Part shown: positions 24,304 to 32,962 of the stretch, in pieces
Numbering within the stretch: the first letter of the stretch is position 1
Layout: each line of letters starts with the position of its first letter
Source: Pseudomonas chlororaphis
Lineage (GTDB): Bacteria; Pseudomonadota; Gammaproteobacteria; Pseudomonadales; Pseudomonadaceae
NCBI RefSeq assembly: GCF_001921865.1
Contig: NZ_MSCT01000020.1
Location: forward strand, 496,001-560,000
Reading direction: 5' to 3'
Length of the DNA stretch: 64,000 bases
Notes under the pieces: model-generated
Database searches by the model: none
What the model saw: only the letters and a program-made list of their open reading frames with translations
Told to the model about the DNA's origin: nothing
Translations under genes and position numbers: made by a program

Positions 24304-26136
24304 ATGGATTTGCGATTGCCTTTGGCGGGTGCCGGCCTGTGTATCGCGGTACTGCTCAACAGTGGCTGCTCGCCCAGCGACGAGAAGCAGCAGGTCAGCC
24401 TGGAACAGAAAACCGCACAATTCGAGCAGTCCCTGGACGCCATCCAGGACCCCAGGCTCAAGGATGCGATCGCCGACCTTGGCGGTTCGCTGCTACTGCT
24501 CGAACGTGCGCAACTGCGCCTCAAGAGCAAACCCATCGAAACCGAATACGGCGACGACGCCCTGGCCCTGCTCAAGCACTACCCCAGCCCGCAGGCCCTG
24601 GTCGACACCTACATCAATGGCCTGTTCGTACTGCGCAAGGCGTCCAATTCCGACTACCTGACCGACCTGCAGCCGGTATTCCCCTTCAACTTCAACATGC
24701 CGGCGCAATTCCCCTTCCCCCACGGCCTGGAATGGCAGTCCGTGACCCTGAGCAACGGCAAGGTCATCGCCTTCCAGCCCGAATGGTCGGAAACCGATCC
24801 CGGGATCCAGCTGAGCCCGTCCAGCTCCAACCTGACCAACCCGGACGACCTGACCGTAACCTACCCCTTCATCGAAGGCCTGGAAGTCGAAAACAAGAAC
24901 CAGCCCCAGCCCGTGACCCTGCAAGGCAAGGCTGAAGTGATCGCCCCGCGCCAGATCCTCACCTTCGAACTGGGCAAGGCCGATGTCGGCAAGCAACGCA
25001 GCGACAAAAACGTCAGCGTGAAGCTGTTGTCCCTGGACAAGAACAGCGCCGAAATCGAGCTGACCAACAGCGCTCCGTTGTCGCCGGAACTCAGCGATAC
25101 GCCGCTCAACCCTTTGCTGGTACAGGCCCGTGACAGCACCGGCCAGGTCCTTTCGCGCTCAGGATCGATCAACGAAACCAGCCAGCAGATTGCTTTCTAT
25201 ACCAAGCAGCTCGGCGAAATGCAGAAACAGAAAGCCTGGAGCGAGGCCTTCGAGCAACAGATTGAAGAGCAGCGCAAAGCTTTCGAGCGCGAACAGCACA
25301 GCCATTACACCAAGGTGTATTTCAACGGTGTGATCGACAAGCTCGAAGTCAATGTGCTGGATTTCTCAGGGGCCACCGTTACCCGCAAGGACCTGAACCT
25401 GCCGGTACAGCGCTTCGACCGTACCACCACCGACAACAAGATCCAGCCCTTGCCGATGCCGGTCGTGGTGTATGACGATCAGGCGCCGAACTACCTCAAG
25501 GACGCCAACCTGGACGAGGAAACCTTGAAGAAGAGCGTGGTTACCCATCAATCCACCGAGGACGCCAGCGCGGCGCGGATCGAGTTCGACCACCCGAAAA
25601 CCTTCAATGACGAACTGCTCGGCACTTCCTTTTCCACCGGCGACAGCCCGGTAACCTTCTTCACCCAGAACACCAGCGGCAAACTCGGCGAACCCATCGA
25701 GCTGCCCCCGGAAGCAGTCGAGGTCGACCCGCTGCGCAGCTCGATCACCTACGACCTGACCCTGTTCCCGGAAACCCCGGCCTACGTCGTCGGCTCGATC
25801 CCGCTGTTCCTGGCCAGTATCGAAAAGAAGAACCTGGCCGCCAGCCAACTGCCCAAAGGACTGGAACTCAGGGGCAATGCGCTGATCGTCGATCAGAAGC
25901 TATTCCCGTCCGAGTCCTGGCGCTTCTACGCCAAGGACGGCAGCGGCCAATACCTGAAGGAGATTCTTGCGGTCAGCCACGATACGCCGGCCAACGGCCC
26001 GGCAGCCTTCGATGTGCATTACTTCTACGGACAGCCCAGCGAACTGGAAACCTACCAGCGCAGCGAGCTCAACACGGTCGAATATGGCTTTGAGGTCAAG
26101 CTCGACAAACTGGAGAATCCGCCGCCCGCCGAGTAG
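24304..26136 (+). CDS. Large predicted lipoprotein of unknown function
   Basis: A 610-residue exported protein. The N-terminus MDLRLPLAGAGLCIAVLLNSG, followed by Cys and SPSDEKQQ, looks like a lipoprotein signal, but the -3 position is Asn, so the lipobox is atypical. A coiled-coil stretch rich in Gln and Glu lies near residues 310-345 (KQLGEMQKQKAWSEAFEQQI). The rest is beta-rich with repeated acidic turns. The start at 24304 is chosen for the signal peptide; the frame extends upstream to 24253. It is single-gene and sits between yqhA and the Lon-like protease. I do not recognise the family. Confidence 0.75.
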   Translation: MDLRLPLAGAGLCIAVLLNSGCSPSDEKQQVSLEQKTAQFEQSLDAIQDPRLKDAIADLGGSLLLLERAQLRLKSKPIETEYGDDALALLKHYPSPQALVDTYINGLFVLRKASNSDYLTDLQPVFPFNFNMPAQFPFPHGLEWQSVTLSNGKVIAFQPEWSETDPGIQLSPSSSNLTNPDDLTVTYPFIEGLEVENKNQPQPVTLQGKAEVIAPRQILTFELGKADVGKQRSDKNVSVKLLSLDKNSAEIELTNSAPLSPELSDTPLNPLLVQARDSTGQVLSRSGSINETSQQIAFYTKQLGEMQKQKAWSEAFEQQIEEQRKAFEREQHSHYTKVYFNGVIDKLEVNVLDFSGATVTRKDLNLPVQRFDRTTTDNKIQPLPMPVVVYDDQAPNYLKDANLDEETLKKSVVTHQSTEDASAARIEFDHPKTFNDELLGTSFSTGDSPVTFFTQNTSGKLGEPIELPPEAVEVDPLRSSITYDLTLFPETPAYVVGSIPLFLASIEKKNLAASQLPKGLELRGNALIVDQKLFPSESWRFYAKDGSGQYLKEILAVSHDTPANGPAAFDVHYFYGQPSELETYQRSELNTVEYGFEVKLDKLENPPPAE

Positions 26137-26167
26137 GCCTCAGCGGCGGGATGCAGGAAGGATCGGC

Positions 26168-26479
26168 TCAATGGCGATAGCGTTCGCCATTGATCTGCCG
26201 TAGCTGCGCCTGAAGATGCAGGCACCAGATCTGCGGATCGTCCGCCAGCTGATAGCCATGGGTGGTGAGGCTTTCGACGATGGAATCAAGGATGGACTCG
26301 GCTACGCTGGGACCGCAGAAAGGGCCCTGGGCCTTGATGGCCGAGGGTTGCTCACCGGCCATTCCGGCGGCGAACAACAAGGTCCACATTCCGTTATCCC
26401 CCGCCAGCGGGCGGATACTGCATTCGATCCGGGTGACCAGGCCAAGGCAATGACGGGTAAGGCAGAGGTTGCGCGACAT
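26168..26479 (-). CDS. Small hypothetical protein
   Basis: A 103-residue protein beginning MSRNLCLTRHCLGLVTRIEC, with GPSVAESILDSIVESLTTHG and DDPQIWCLHLQAQLRQINGE. It carries four cysteines without a zinc spacing. Nothing tells its function. GAGGG lies 10 to 14 bases upstream. Composition is like its neighbours. It converges with the lipoprotein gene, ending 31 bp past its stop. I think it is real because no larger alternative frame covers it, but only moderately so. Confidence 0.55.
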   Translation of the reverse strand: MSRNLCLTRHCLGLVTRIECSIRPLAGDNGMWTLLFAAGMAGEQPSAIKAQGPFCGPSVAESILDSIVESLTTHGYQLADDPQIWCLHLQAQLRQINGERYRH

Positions 26480-26691
26480 GGCGGCGACCCTCGGTAGATC
26501 CGCTGTTCAGCCTTCGCATGAAGACTGTTTCGATCCAGTGACGACTGTCCTTCTCCTTGCCCTGAGAATAGGAAGAAAAGCCTGATAAGCAAAGTTGACC
26601 GACTGCACAGGCGCCGAATGGTCTATCGCGAAAATTTGACGTCAGCGGACCGGCGCCGCGACGAGGGTAGAGCCCTCGCCGCGGCTCAGGT

Positions 26692-29130
26692 TCACGCCGG
26701 TTTGGCTTCAGCCAACGCCTCTTGCGCCAGCTCTTTTTCCGCTTCCTTGAGATCGTCCTCGCTGATCATTTCCGCGATCACCCGCAGGCGCTCCACCACC
26801 CGCGCGTTGACGCTGCCTTCAGGGAACTGGCCATCGGCATCCGGCTCGCCCGCGGGCTCGCCGACCAGCAGGCTCAAGGCCTCGTCGGCCTGACGTACGG
26901 CATACACATGGAATTGCCCGGCGCGCACCGCCGCCAGGACCTTCTCGTCGAGCATCAGGGTGGCGACGTTGGCGTGGGGAATGATGGCCCCTTGCTCCCC
27001 CGTCAGGCCGCGCGCTTCGCAGAGGCGGAAGAAGCCTTCGATCTTCTCGTTGACCCCGCCCACCGCCTGCACTTCGCCGAACTGGTTGATCGATCCGGTA
27101 ATGGCGAAGCACTGCTTGAGCGGGGTTTTCGACAAGGCCGAGATCAGTGTGCAAGCCTCGCCCAGCGACGCGCTATCGCCATCGACGTAACCGTAGGACT
27201 GCTCCAGCGCGATGCTCGCCGAGATCGCCAGGGGGAATTCCTGGGCATAGCGACTCCCCAGGTAACCGGTGAGAATCATCACGCCCTTGGAGTGAATCGG
27301 CTGGCCGAGATTGACCTCGCGCTCGATGTCGACGATGCCGCTGCCGCCCGGGTAAACCGTGGCGGAAATCCGCGCCGGCACCCCGAAGGCCGAGTCGCCC
27401 ACTTCCAGCACCGTCAGGCCGTTGCACTTGCCCACGGCAGCGCCATCGGTGTCGATCAGGATGATCCCGGCCAGCATGTCATCGAGAATCCGCGCCGAAA
27501 CCCGCCCGGTGCGCGTGGCCTTGGCCTTGAGCGCGCGTTCGATGTGACCGGCATCGGTCATCTCGTCCGAGGCCAGGTGACGGATGAAGTCCGCCTCGCT
27601 GACCAGCTGGAACAGATCGCCGATACGCGCCGACAAACGCCCCTGGTGCTCCGCCAGCCGGGCGCTGTAGGTCGCCAGGCGCGCCACTGCGTCCGCGGTG
27701 AGCGGTGCCATGCCTTCTTCGGAAGTGCGGGTTTTCAACAGTTGGGCGAACTGCTCGAGGCTCTCATCCACCATTGGGATGTCTTCGTCGAAGTCCACCA
27801 GCACGCGGAACATTTCCTGGAAGTCCGGATCCAGGTCCTGCAACGTGTAGTACAACTGCCGGGCGCCGATGATGATGACCTTGACCTGCAACGGAATGTG
27901 CTGCGGGGTCAGGGTCACGGTGGCCAGGCGCCCCAGCTCGCCCAAAGGCGACTCCATCTTCAGCTTGCGCGATTGCAGGGCACGCTTGAGCGCATCCCAG
28001 ACAAAGGGCTCGCCGAGCATCTTCTCGGCTTCGAGAATCAGGAAGCCGCCGTTGGCCCGATGCAGGGCGCCCGGGCGCAGTTGCCGGTAAGTGGTGTACA
28101 GCGCGCCCTGGTCGGTGCTGTATTCGATACGGCCGAACAGGTTGTCGTAGGTCGGGTGCGGCTCGAACACCACCGGCGCGCCGCCGCTGGCCGGATGGCC
28201 GACCACCAGGCTAGGGCAGTACTGCTCTTCCAGCAGTTTGCGGGCCACGGCGTCGGTCTTGCTGTCATCCACCAATTGCTCGACCACGGTCTTGAGCAGG
28301 TACACCTGCATCGCTTGCAGATAACCGCAGACGCCGGCGTTTTCCGCGTACTTCTCGGACAACGGCGCCAGCAGCGGCTGCAAGGCCAGGGTGATGGTTT
28401 CTTCGTTGAGCTGGCGCAGCTGGTTGCTCGATTCGCGCTTCCACTGCGGCAGGCTCGCCAGTTCTTCGTTGAGGCGCTCTTCCAGGGCGGAAATGTCCTC
28501 ATGGAAACGCTCGCGGTCGGCTTCAGGCAGTTGCGCGAACTCAGCTTCGTCCAGGGCCTTGCCGTCGAACATCGGGGTGAAGGCGATATTGCTGCTGTCG
28601 CGGTACAGCGCGACATCCTTCTCCAGCGCCAGGCGCTCGATGACGTCCAGGGCCCGGTCGTAACGCTGGTTGAAAGCGCGGTCGATGGCGCTCTTCTTCT
28701 GTTGATAGGACGGATGCTCGAAGACCGCCGGGAAGGTCGCCAGCAGGTTGTCGATCAGGCCGTTGATATCGTTGATGAACGCTCCCGCCGCTCCCGAAGG
28801 CAGCTCCAGCGCGCGCGGTTCGCGAGGCTCATCGAAGTTGTTGACGTAGACCCAGTCGGCCGGGGTCTGCAAGCGCTTGCCTTCGGCCTTCAGGTAGCGC
28901 TTGACGAAAGAGAAGCGGCCGGTGCCGGGCTCGCCCATGACAAATACGTTGTAACCGGGGCGCGGCATGGCCACGCCGAACTGCAAGGCTTCGACTGCGC
29001 GTTCCTGGCCAAGCACACCGCGAAAAGGCTCCAGATCATTGGTGGTCGAGAAGCTGAACTGTTCAGCGGAAAACGGACGGGTCAGCGCTTCGGGCGCTAG
29101 ACGCAAGCTGGCAGCAACAGGATCAGGCAT
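26692..29130 (-). CDS. Lon-like ATP-dependent protease (LonB/AAA_32 type)
   Basis: An 812-residue protein with an N-terminal ATPase region and C-terminal Lon protease domain. The P-loop is GEPGTGRFS (residues 66-74), with Arg where Lys is usual, a known trait of this AAA_32 group. Walker B is GGFLILEAEKML. The Ser-Lys dyad is Ser653 (VDGDSASLGEA) and Lys696 (GGVNEKIEG), 43 residues apart as in Lon. A helical insertion of about 150 residues splits the ATPase part. It probably degrades misfolded or regulatory proteins; targets are unknown. The start at 29130 is the only reasonable one. Confidence 0.9.
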   Translation of the reverse strand: MPDPVAASLRLAPEALTRPFSAEQFSFSTTNDLEPFRGVLGQERAVEALQFGVAMPRPGYNVFVMGEPGTGRFSFVKRYLKAEGKRLQTPADWVYVNNFDEPREPRALELPSGAAGAFINDINGLIDNLLATFPAVFEHPSYQQKKSAIDRAFNQRYDRALDVIERLALEKDVALYRDSSNIAFTPMFDGKALDEAEFAQLPEADRERFHEDISALEERLNEELASLPQWKRESSNQLRQLNEETITLALQPLLAPLSEKYAENAGVCGYLQAMQVYLLKTVVEQLVDDSKTDAVARKLLEEQYCPSLVVGHPASGGAPVVFEPHPTYDNLFGRIEYSTDQGALYTTYRQLRPGALHRANGGFLILEAEKMLGEPFVWDALKRALQSRKLKMESPLGELGRLATVTLTPQHIPLQVKVIIIGARQLYYTLQDLDPDFQEMFRVLVDFDEDIPMVDESLEQFAQLLKTRTSEEGMAPLTADAVARLATYSARLAEHQGRLSARIGDLFQLVSEADFIRHLASDEMTDAGHIERALKAKATRTGRVSARILDDMLAGIILIDTDGAAVGKCNGLTVLEVGDSAFGVPARISATVYPGGSGIVDIEREVNLGQPIHSKGVMILTGYLGSRYAQEFPLAISASIALEQSYGYVDGDSASLGEACTLISALSKTPLKQCFAITGSINQFGEVQAVGGVNEKIEGFFRLCEARGLTGEQGAIIPHANVATLMLDEKVLAAVRAGQFHVYAVRQADEALSLLVGEPAGEPDADGQFPEGSVNARVVERLRVIAEMISEDDLKEAEKELAQEALAEAKPA

Positions 29131-29403
29131 CGGGCTTCCTTACATCAGGCGGGGCAGATGGGGCATTCTGGCGCCGGGTACACCGGCTGGCAAGGCACGC
29201 TGACGCGAAAGCACGGGCCACTAACGGGCTTCATGGACCCAGCATAAAAATCAGCTATTTCAAGGAATATTTCTGAAAAAAACCCGGAACCCTTGGAACA
29301 TGCCTAAACTCCAACCTGCGCGGCTGGACTAATAACCGGCCCACTGGCGCCGACATGGGCCAGAACCCTTGTCCATTGGTTTGCACACAAAGAGAACAAA
29401 GCT

Positions 29404-29892
29404 ATGAAACGGATTCTTCTCGGTACTCTTTTCACCGCTGTATCCATCAACGCAATGGCCCAAGCGCCAGGCGGTCCGGACTGTGGTTGGGGCAACATGC
29501 TGTTCGAAGGACAGCGCGGCACTCCGGCTCACTTCCTGGCCTCCACCACCAACGGTACCTCCGGCAACGCGACCTTCGGCATGACGTCCGGCACCAACGG
29601 CTGCTCGACCAACAGCGCGCTGACCTACGGCGGTAAATCCTGGTTCGCCATGAACGGCATGATGAACGAGCTGTCCGAAGACATGGCCAAAGGTGAAGGC
29701 GAAGCGCTGACCACCTACGCTGTGGTACTGGGCGTCGCTCCTGAAGACCGCGCGCACTTCGCCGCTGTCACCCACGAGCACTTCCAGCAAATCTTCAGCA
29801 AAGCCGACGTTACCGCGGACGATGTGCACACCAACACCCTGGCCGTGCTGAAAGGCGATGCACGCCTGGCCAAATACGCCACCCCGGCTTAA
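29404..29892 (+). CDS. DUF3015 secreted protein
   Basis: A 162-residue protein with a cleavable signal (MKRILLGTLFTAVSINAMA). The DUF3015 core GPDCGWGNMLFEGQRGTPAH, ATFGMTSGTNGCSTN and EDMAKGEGEALTTYAVVLGV is clear, with two conserved cysteines likely forming a periplasmic disulfide. Function unknown. A terminator separates it from the DUF4105 gene 95 bp downstream; the two often sit together in Pseudomonas, which hints at a shared envelope role. Confidence 0.9.
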   Translation: MKRILLGTLFTAVSINAMAQAPGGPDCGWGNMLFEGQRGTPAHFLASTTNGTSGNATFGMTSGTNGCSTNSALTYGGKSWFAMNGMMNELSEDMAKGEGEALTTYAVVLGVAPEDRAHFAAVTHEHFQQIFSKADVTADDVHTNTLAVLKGDARLAKYATPA

Positions 29893-29901
29893 TCTCGACC
29901 C

Positions 29902-29930
29902 GCCCGCTCTTTTAAAGGAGCGGGCTTTTG
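29902..29930 (+). terminator. Terminator after the DUF3015 gene
   Basis: The perfect stem GCCCGCTC / GAGCGGGC (29902-29925) is followed by TTTTG and then TTTTT. It lies 10 bp past the stop codon. Confidence 0.9.
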
Positions 29931-29986
29931 TTTTTCGGACATGACTCTGCGCGAGTCTTTGTTTTTTCCGACTCAAGTTGCCCACC

Positions 29987-31840
29987 ATGCTCAAACGCCT
30001 TGCCTCCCTGGCGCTCTGTGTCTGCGCCCCGCTGTCCGCCGCGCCACAAGTCGACCCTTCACGTTTGCAGCAACTGGCCAACGACCCGTTCTGGATCTCC
30101 CTGGGCCACTACGAAACCGCCAAGCTCGGTGGCTGGCGCAGTTATGTCAGCGACCCGAAGTTTTTCCTCGCCGCTGATGGCGCCGAACACCCCGATGCCG
30201 AGCTCAAGGCCACCCTGGAGGCAATCCATGCCCCCGCCGCCAGCGGCAACCAGCATGCGCAATGCGTCTACCCGGCCCGCACCCGCTGGCTCAAGGCACA
30301 ACTGAACCTCAACGATCTGCCGAGCGTGGATTGCAGCGAATTCCGCCAGTGGTTCAAGGATGTCTCGCCCCACAGCACCGTGATGATTTTCCCGGCGGCC
30401 TACCTGAACAGCCCATCGTCGATGTTCGGCCATACCCTGCTGCGCATCGACCAGGCCGACGTGCAAAGCAACCACACCGCCCTGCTCAGCTATGCGATCA
30501 ACTTCGGCGCCTACATCGAAGGTTCGGACAACAGCATTCTCTATGCCTGGAAAGGCTTGATGGGCGGTTACCCCGGGCTGTTTGCCCTGGTGCCCTACCA
30601 GGAAAAACTCTCGGAGTACCGCAGCCTGGAAAACCGCGACCTGTGGGAATACCGACTGAACCTGACCCAGGTCGAAACCGAGCGCATGGTCGAACACGTC
30701 TGGGAGCTGAAGCAGATCAAGTTCGACTATTTCTTCTTCGACGAAAACTGCTCCTACCGCTTGCTCGAGCTGCTGCAAGTGGCGCGCCCCAGCCTGCGCC
30801 TGACCGAACAATTCCCGCTGACGGCGATTCCCACCGACACCGTCAAAGCGGTCAAAGAAGCGGGCCTGGTGGAGAAGATCGAATATCGCCCGTCCCGCGA
30901 GCGCGAGCTGCTCGAACGCGCCAAACCGCTGAGCAGCGACGAACAGCAATGGGTGCTGGATATCAGTGCCGATCAAAAGCAACTGCAAGCTCCGGCCTTC
31001 AAGGCCCTGCCGCGCGAGCGTCAGGCACTGATCATCGACGCGGCCTACCGCCTCGAGCGTTACCGGGCCAATGGGCAAGAGCGCGACCCGCAACGAGCAC
31101 AGCGCAGTTTCGAACTGCTGCGGGCGATCAACCGCAACCCGCCGCCGGAGTTGTCCGTCGCCCGCCCGGGGCTGCCTGAAGACGGCCACGAGTCGCGCAC
31201 CTGGCAGGTCGGCGTGGGCACCCGCGGCGACCAGGCCTTTGGCGAGTACGGGCTGCGCATGGCCTATCACGACCTCAACGACAACGCCGAAGGTTTCCCG
31301 CTGGGCGCGCAGATCGAAATCCTGCAGATGAAACTGCGCCAGTACGAAGGCAATAACTGGCAACTGCAGCAACTGGACCTGGCGACCATTCGCTCGCTGA
31401 CGCCGCGCAACGAACTGCTGCAACCCTGGTCCTGGCAGGTCGCCGGGGGCCTGGAGCGGGTGCCGGGCAAGCACGACGATGAAACCCTGGTCAGCCATGT
31501 CAACGGTGGCGGAGGCAGCACCTGGCAGCTCAGCGAGAACCTGCTCGGCTTCGCCCTCGGCACTGTGCGCGTCGAGCACAATGCCGACTTCGCCGCCTTC
31601 ATCGCCCCGGCCGCCGGCTTCAACACGGGCTTGCTGTGGAAAAACCCGTTGGGCAATTTCAGCCTCGAAGCCAAGGGCGACTACTTCGCCAACGGCGAGG
31701 TACGGCGCAGCCTGAGCCTCAACCAGCAATGGGAGTTGTCACGCAACCTGGGCCTGCGCCTGAGCGCCCAGCGCGAGTTCAGCCACCTGGCCACGGCGGA
31801 AAACGAGGTGATGCTCGAGCTCAAGTGGTATCACTACTGA
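29987..31840 (+). CDS. DUF4105 (Lnb-like) domain protein with predicted outer-membrane barrel
   Basis: A 617-residue exported protein (signal MLKRLASLALCVCAPLSA). Residues about 110-290 form the DUF4105 domain: SPSSMFGHTLLRID with His149 and FFFDENCSYRLLELL with Cys255, the pair expected to be catalytic in this permuted papain-like fold. From about residue 400 the sequence alternates hydrophobic and polar residues and ends in aromatic WYHY, as outer-membrane barrels do. A related Bacteroides domain (Lnb) N-acylates lipoproteins; whether this protein does so is unknown. The start at 29987 (ATG) replaces an in-frame TTG at 29978. Confidence 0.8.
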   Translation: MLKRLASLALCVCAPLSAAPQVDPSRLQQLANDPFWISLGHYETAKLGGWRSYVSDPKFFLAADGAEHPDAELKATLEAIHAPAASGNQHAQCVYPARTRWLKAQLNLNDLPSVDCSEFRQWFKDVSPHSTVMIFPAAYLNSPSSMFGHTLLRIDQADVQSNHTALLSYAINFGAYIEGSDNSILYAWKGLMGGYPGLFALVPYQEKLSEYRSLENRDLWEYRLNLTQVETERMVEHVWELKQIKFDYFFFDENCSYRLLELLQVARPSLRLTEQFPLTAIPTDTVKAVKEAGLVEKIEYRPSRERELLERAKPLSSDEQQWVLDISADQKQLQAPAFKALPRERQALIIDAAYRLERYRANGQERDPQRAQRSFELLRAINRNPPPELSVARPGLPEDGHESRTWQVGVGTRGDQAFGEYGLRMAYHDLNDNAEGFPLGAQIEILQMKLRQYEGNNWQLQQLDLATIRSLTPRNELLQPWSWQVAGGLERVPGKHDDETLVSHVNGGGGSTWQLSENLLGFALGTVRVEHNADFAAFIAPAAGFNTGLLWKNPLGNFSLEAKGDYFANGEVRRSLSLNQQWELSRNLGLRLSAQREFSHLATAENEVMLELKWYHY

Positions 31841-31900
31841 CCCACCGCCCTCCTCTCAGACGCGCTCGCCGAAGCGCAAGATGTATTCGACACGAAGGGG

Positions 31901-31960
31901 CTGCGCAGGTCTTGAAAACCTGCGACCACTTCGTGCTCGGTCGCAGCCTTCGGCGGCTAC
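31901..31960. repeat. Degenerate GC-rich palindromic repeat (second family)
   Basis: The right end TCGCAGCCTTCGGCGGCTAC resembles the palindromes at 40477 and 42039 (TCGCAGCCTGCGGCAGCGGC). The left arm CTGCGCAGG is only partly complementary. It looks like an eroded copy lying just after the DUF4105 gene. Confidence 0.4.
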
Positions 31961-32039
31961 ACAACGATCACCGGACTTTCACGGCTCACCGACAAACGCC
32001 CTTCTAGACTTCACTCATGCAAAATTCGAGGAGTCAGCG

Positions 32040-32396
32040 ATGTGGCGTTATGGTTGGGCCGTGGTGTTGCTGATCGTGCTCGGCGGTTGCGAATCGACCC
32101 ATGAACACTTGCTGAACCAGGGTTATCCGCCGGCTTTCGCCGATGGTTTCGACGACGGCTGCGTCAGCGGTCGCCAGGCCGCCGGGGCCACTACCGGCGA
32201 GTTTCGCAAGAACGTGCCGCGCTACCTCAAGGACCCGCAATATGCCGAGGGCTGGAGCGACGGTTTTCGCCAATGCCAGGCGATGCTGGAAAACCAGGAC
32301 CGCAACGACTACCGGGATCGTCACTGGGACGAACGCGAACGCGCCTGGCAACAGGAGAAGGATCGCGATGCGGCGCGGGCCTATCGCTCGCAGTAA
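32040..32396 (+). CDS. Small lipoprotein of unknown function
   Basis: A 118-residue protein with a clear lipobox: MWRYGWAVVLLIVLGGC. The mature part has repeated aromatic/acidic motifs, GYPPAFADGFDDGCVSGRQA and YAEGWSDGFRQCQAMLENQ, then a charged, Arg/Asp-rich tail (DRNDYRDRHWDERERAW). GAGGAGT lies 6 bases before the ATG. The repeated (A/G)DGFxxGC pattern suggests two copies of a short helical unit with Cys pairing. An upstream frame from 31881 crosses the palindrome and is rejected. Confidence 0.8.
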   Translation: MWRYGWAVVLLIVLGGCESTHEHLLNQGYPPAFADGFDDGCVSGRQAAGATTGEFRKNVPRYLKDPQYAEGWSDGFRQCQAMLENQDRNDYRDRHWDERERAWQQEKDRDAARAYRSQ

Positions 32397-32467
32397 GTCG
32401 TTTTCAGGCATGGCATGAAACCAAAAGGCTGCGACCATGGGCCAAACTCCACGAGCGGGGAAATCCC

Positions 32468-32962
32468 ATGAGCCGAGCCTTCGTCAATGAAGATCAGGCG
32501 GCCGCCCAGGCCGACCTGCCAGTGGAACGCCAGGTCAGCACACAGCCCAACTACGTCACCCCGCAAGGCCTGAGCGAGCTGCAGGCCAGGGTCGCGCACC
32601 TGCAAGCCCGGCATAACCAACAGTCGGCGCAGGGCGAACAAGCGGACAAACAGTTGCTGGCCGATATCGAGCGCGACCTGCGTTACTTCAACCAGCGCCT
32701 GCAAAGCGCCCAGGTGGTGGCCCAGGCAACGTCGCGCTCGAAGGTGCAGATCGGCAGCCGGGTGGTCTTCGCCGACGAGCACGGCACCGAGCAGAGCGTG
32801 CAGTTGGTGGGGGAAGACCAGGCCGATGTCGCCAAGGGCCTGATCAATTGGGGGTCGCCGCTGGGCCGGGCGCTGTTAGGCGCCCAGCTTGGCGATGAGG
32901 TGCTATGGCAGCGTCCGGCGGGCGATCAGTTGATCGAGGTGATCCGCATCGACCCGGCCTAG
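32468..32962 (+). CDS. Gre-family transcription factor with shortened coiled coil
   Basis: A 164-residue protein of the GreA/GreB superfamily. The N-terminal arm begins YVTPQGLSELQARVAHLQAR. The C-terminal FKBP-like domain is well kept: VQIGSRVVFADEHGTEQSVQ, LVGEDQADVAKGLINWGSPL and GRALLGAQLGDEV. Against E. coli GreA the coiled coil is about 15 residues shorter, and the tip motif GD(L)xEN that places two acidic residues at the RNA polymerase active site is missing. It can therefore probably enter the secondary channel but not stimulate RNA cleavage. Start 32468 is behind GGGGAAA. It ends inside CTAG shared with gdhA. Confidence 0.82.
   Translation: MSRAFVNEDQAAAQADLPVERQVSTQPNYVTPQGLSELQARVAHLQARHNQQSAQGEQADKQLLADIERDLRYFNQRLQSAQVVAQATSRSKVQIGSRVVFADEHGTEQSVQLVGEDQADVAKGLINWGSPLGRALLGAQLGDEVLWQRPAGDQLIEVIRIDPA

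Noticed and set aside
26722..29100. A 792-codon open frame opposite the Lon-like gene
   Set aside because: It mirrors a real protease gene and has a low-complexity composition with no recognisable domain.
31881..32039. N-terminal extension of the small lipoprotein
   Set aside because: It runs through the palindromic repeat, and the ATG at 32040 gives a ribosome site and a textbook lipobox.
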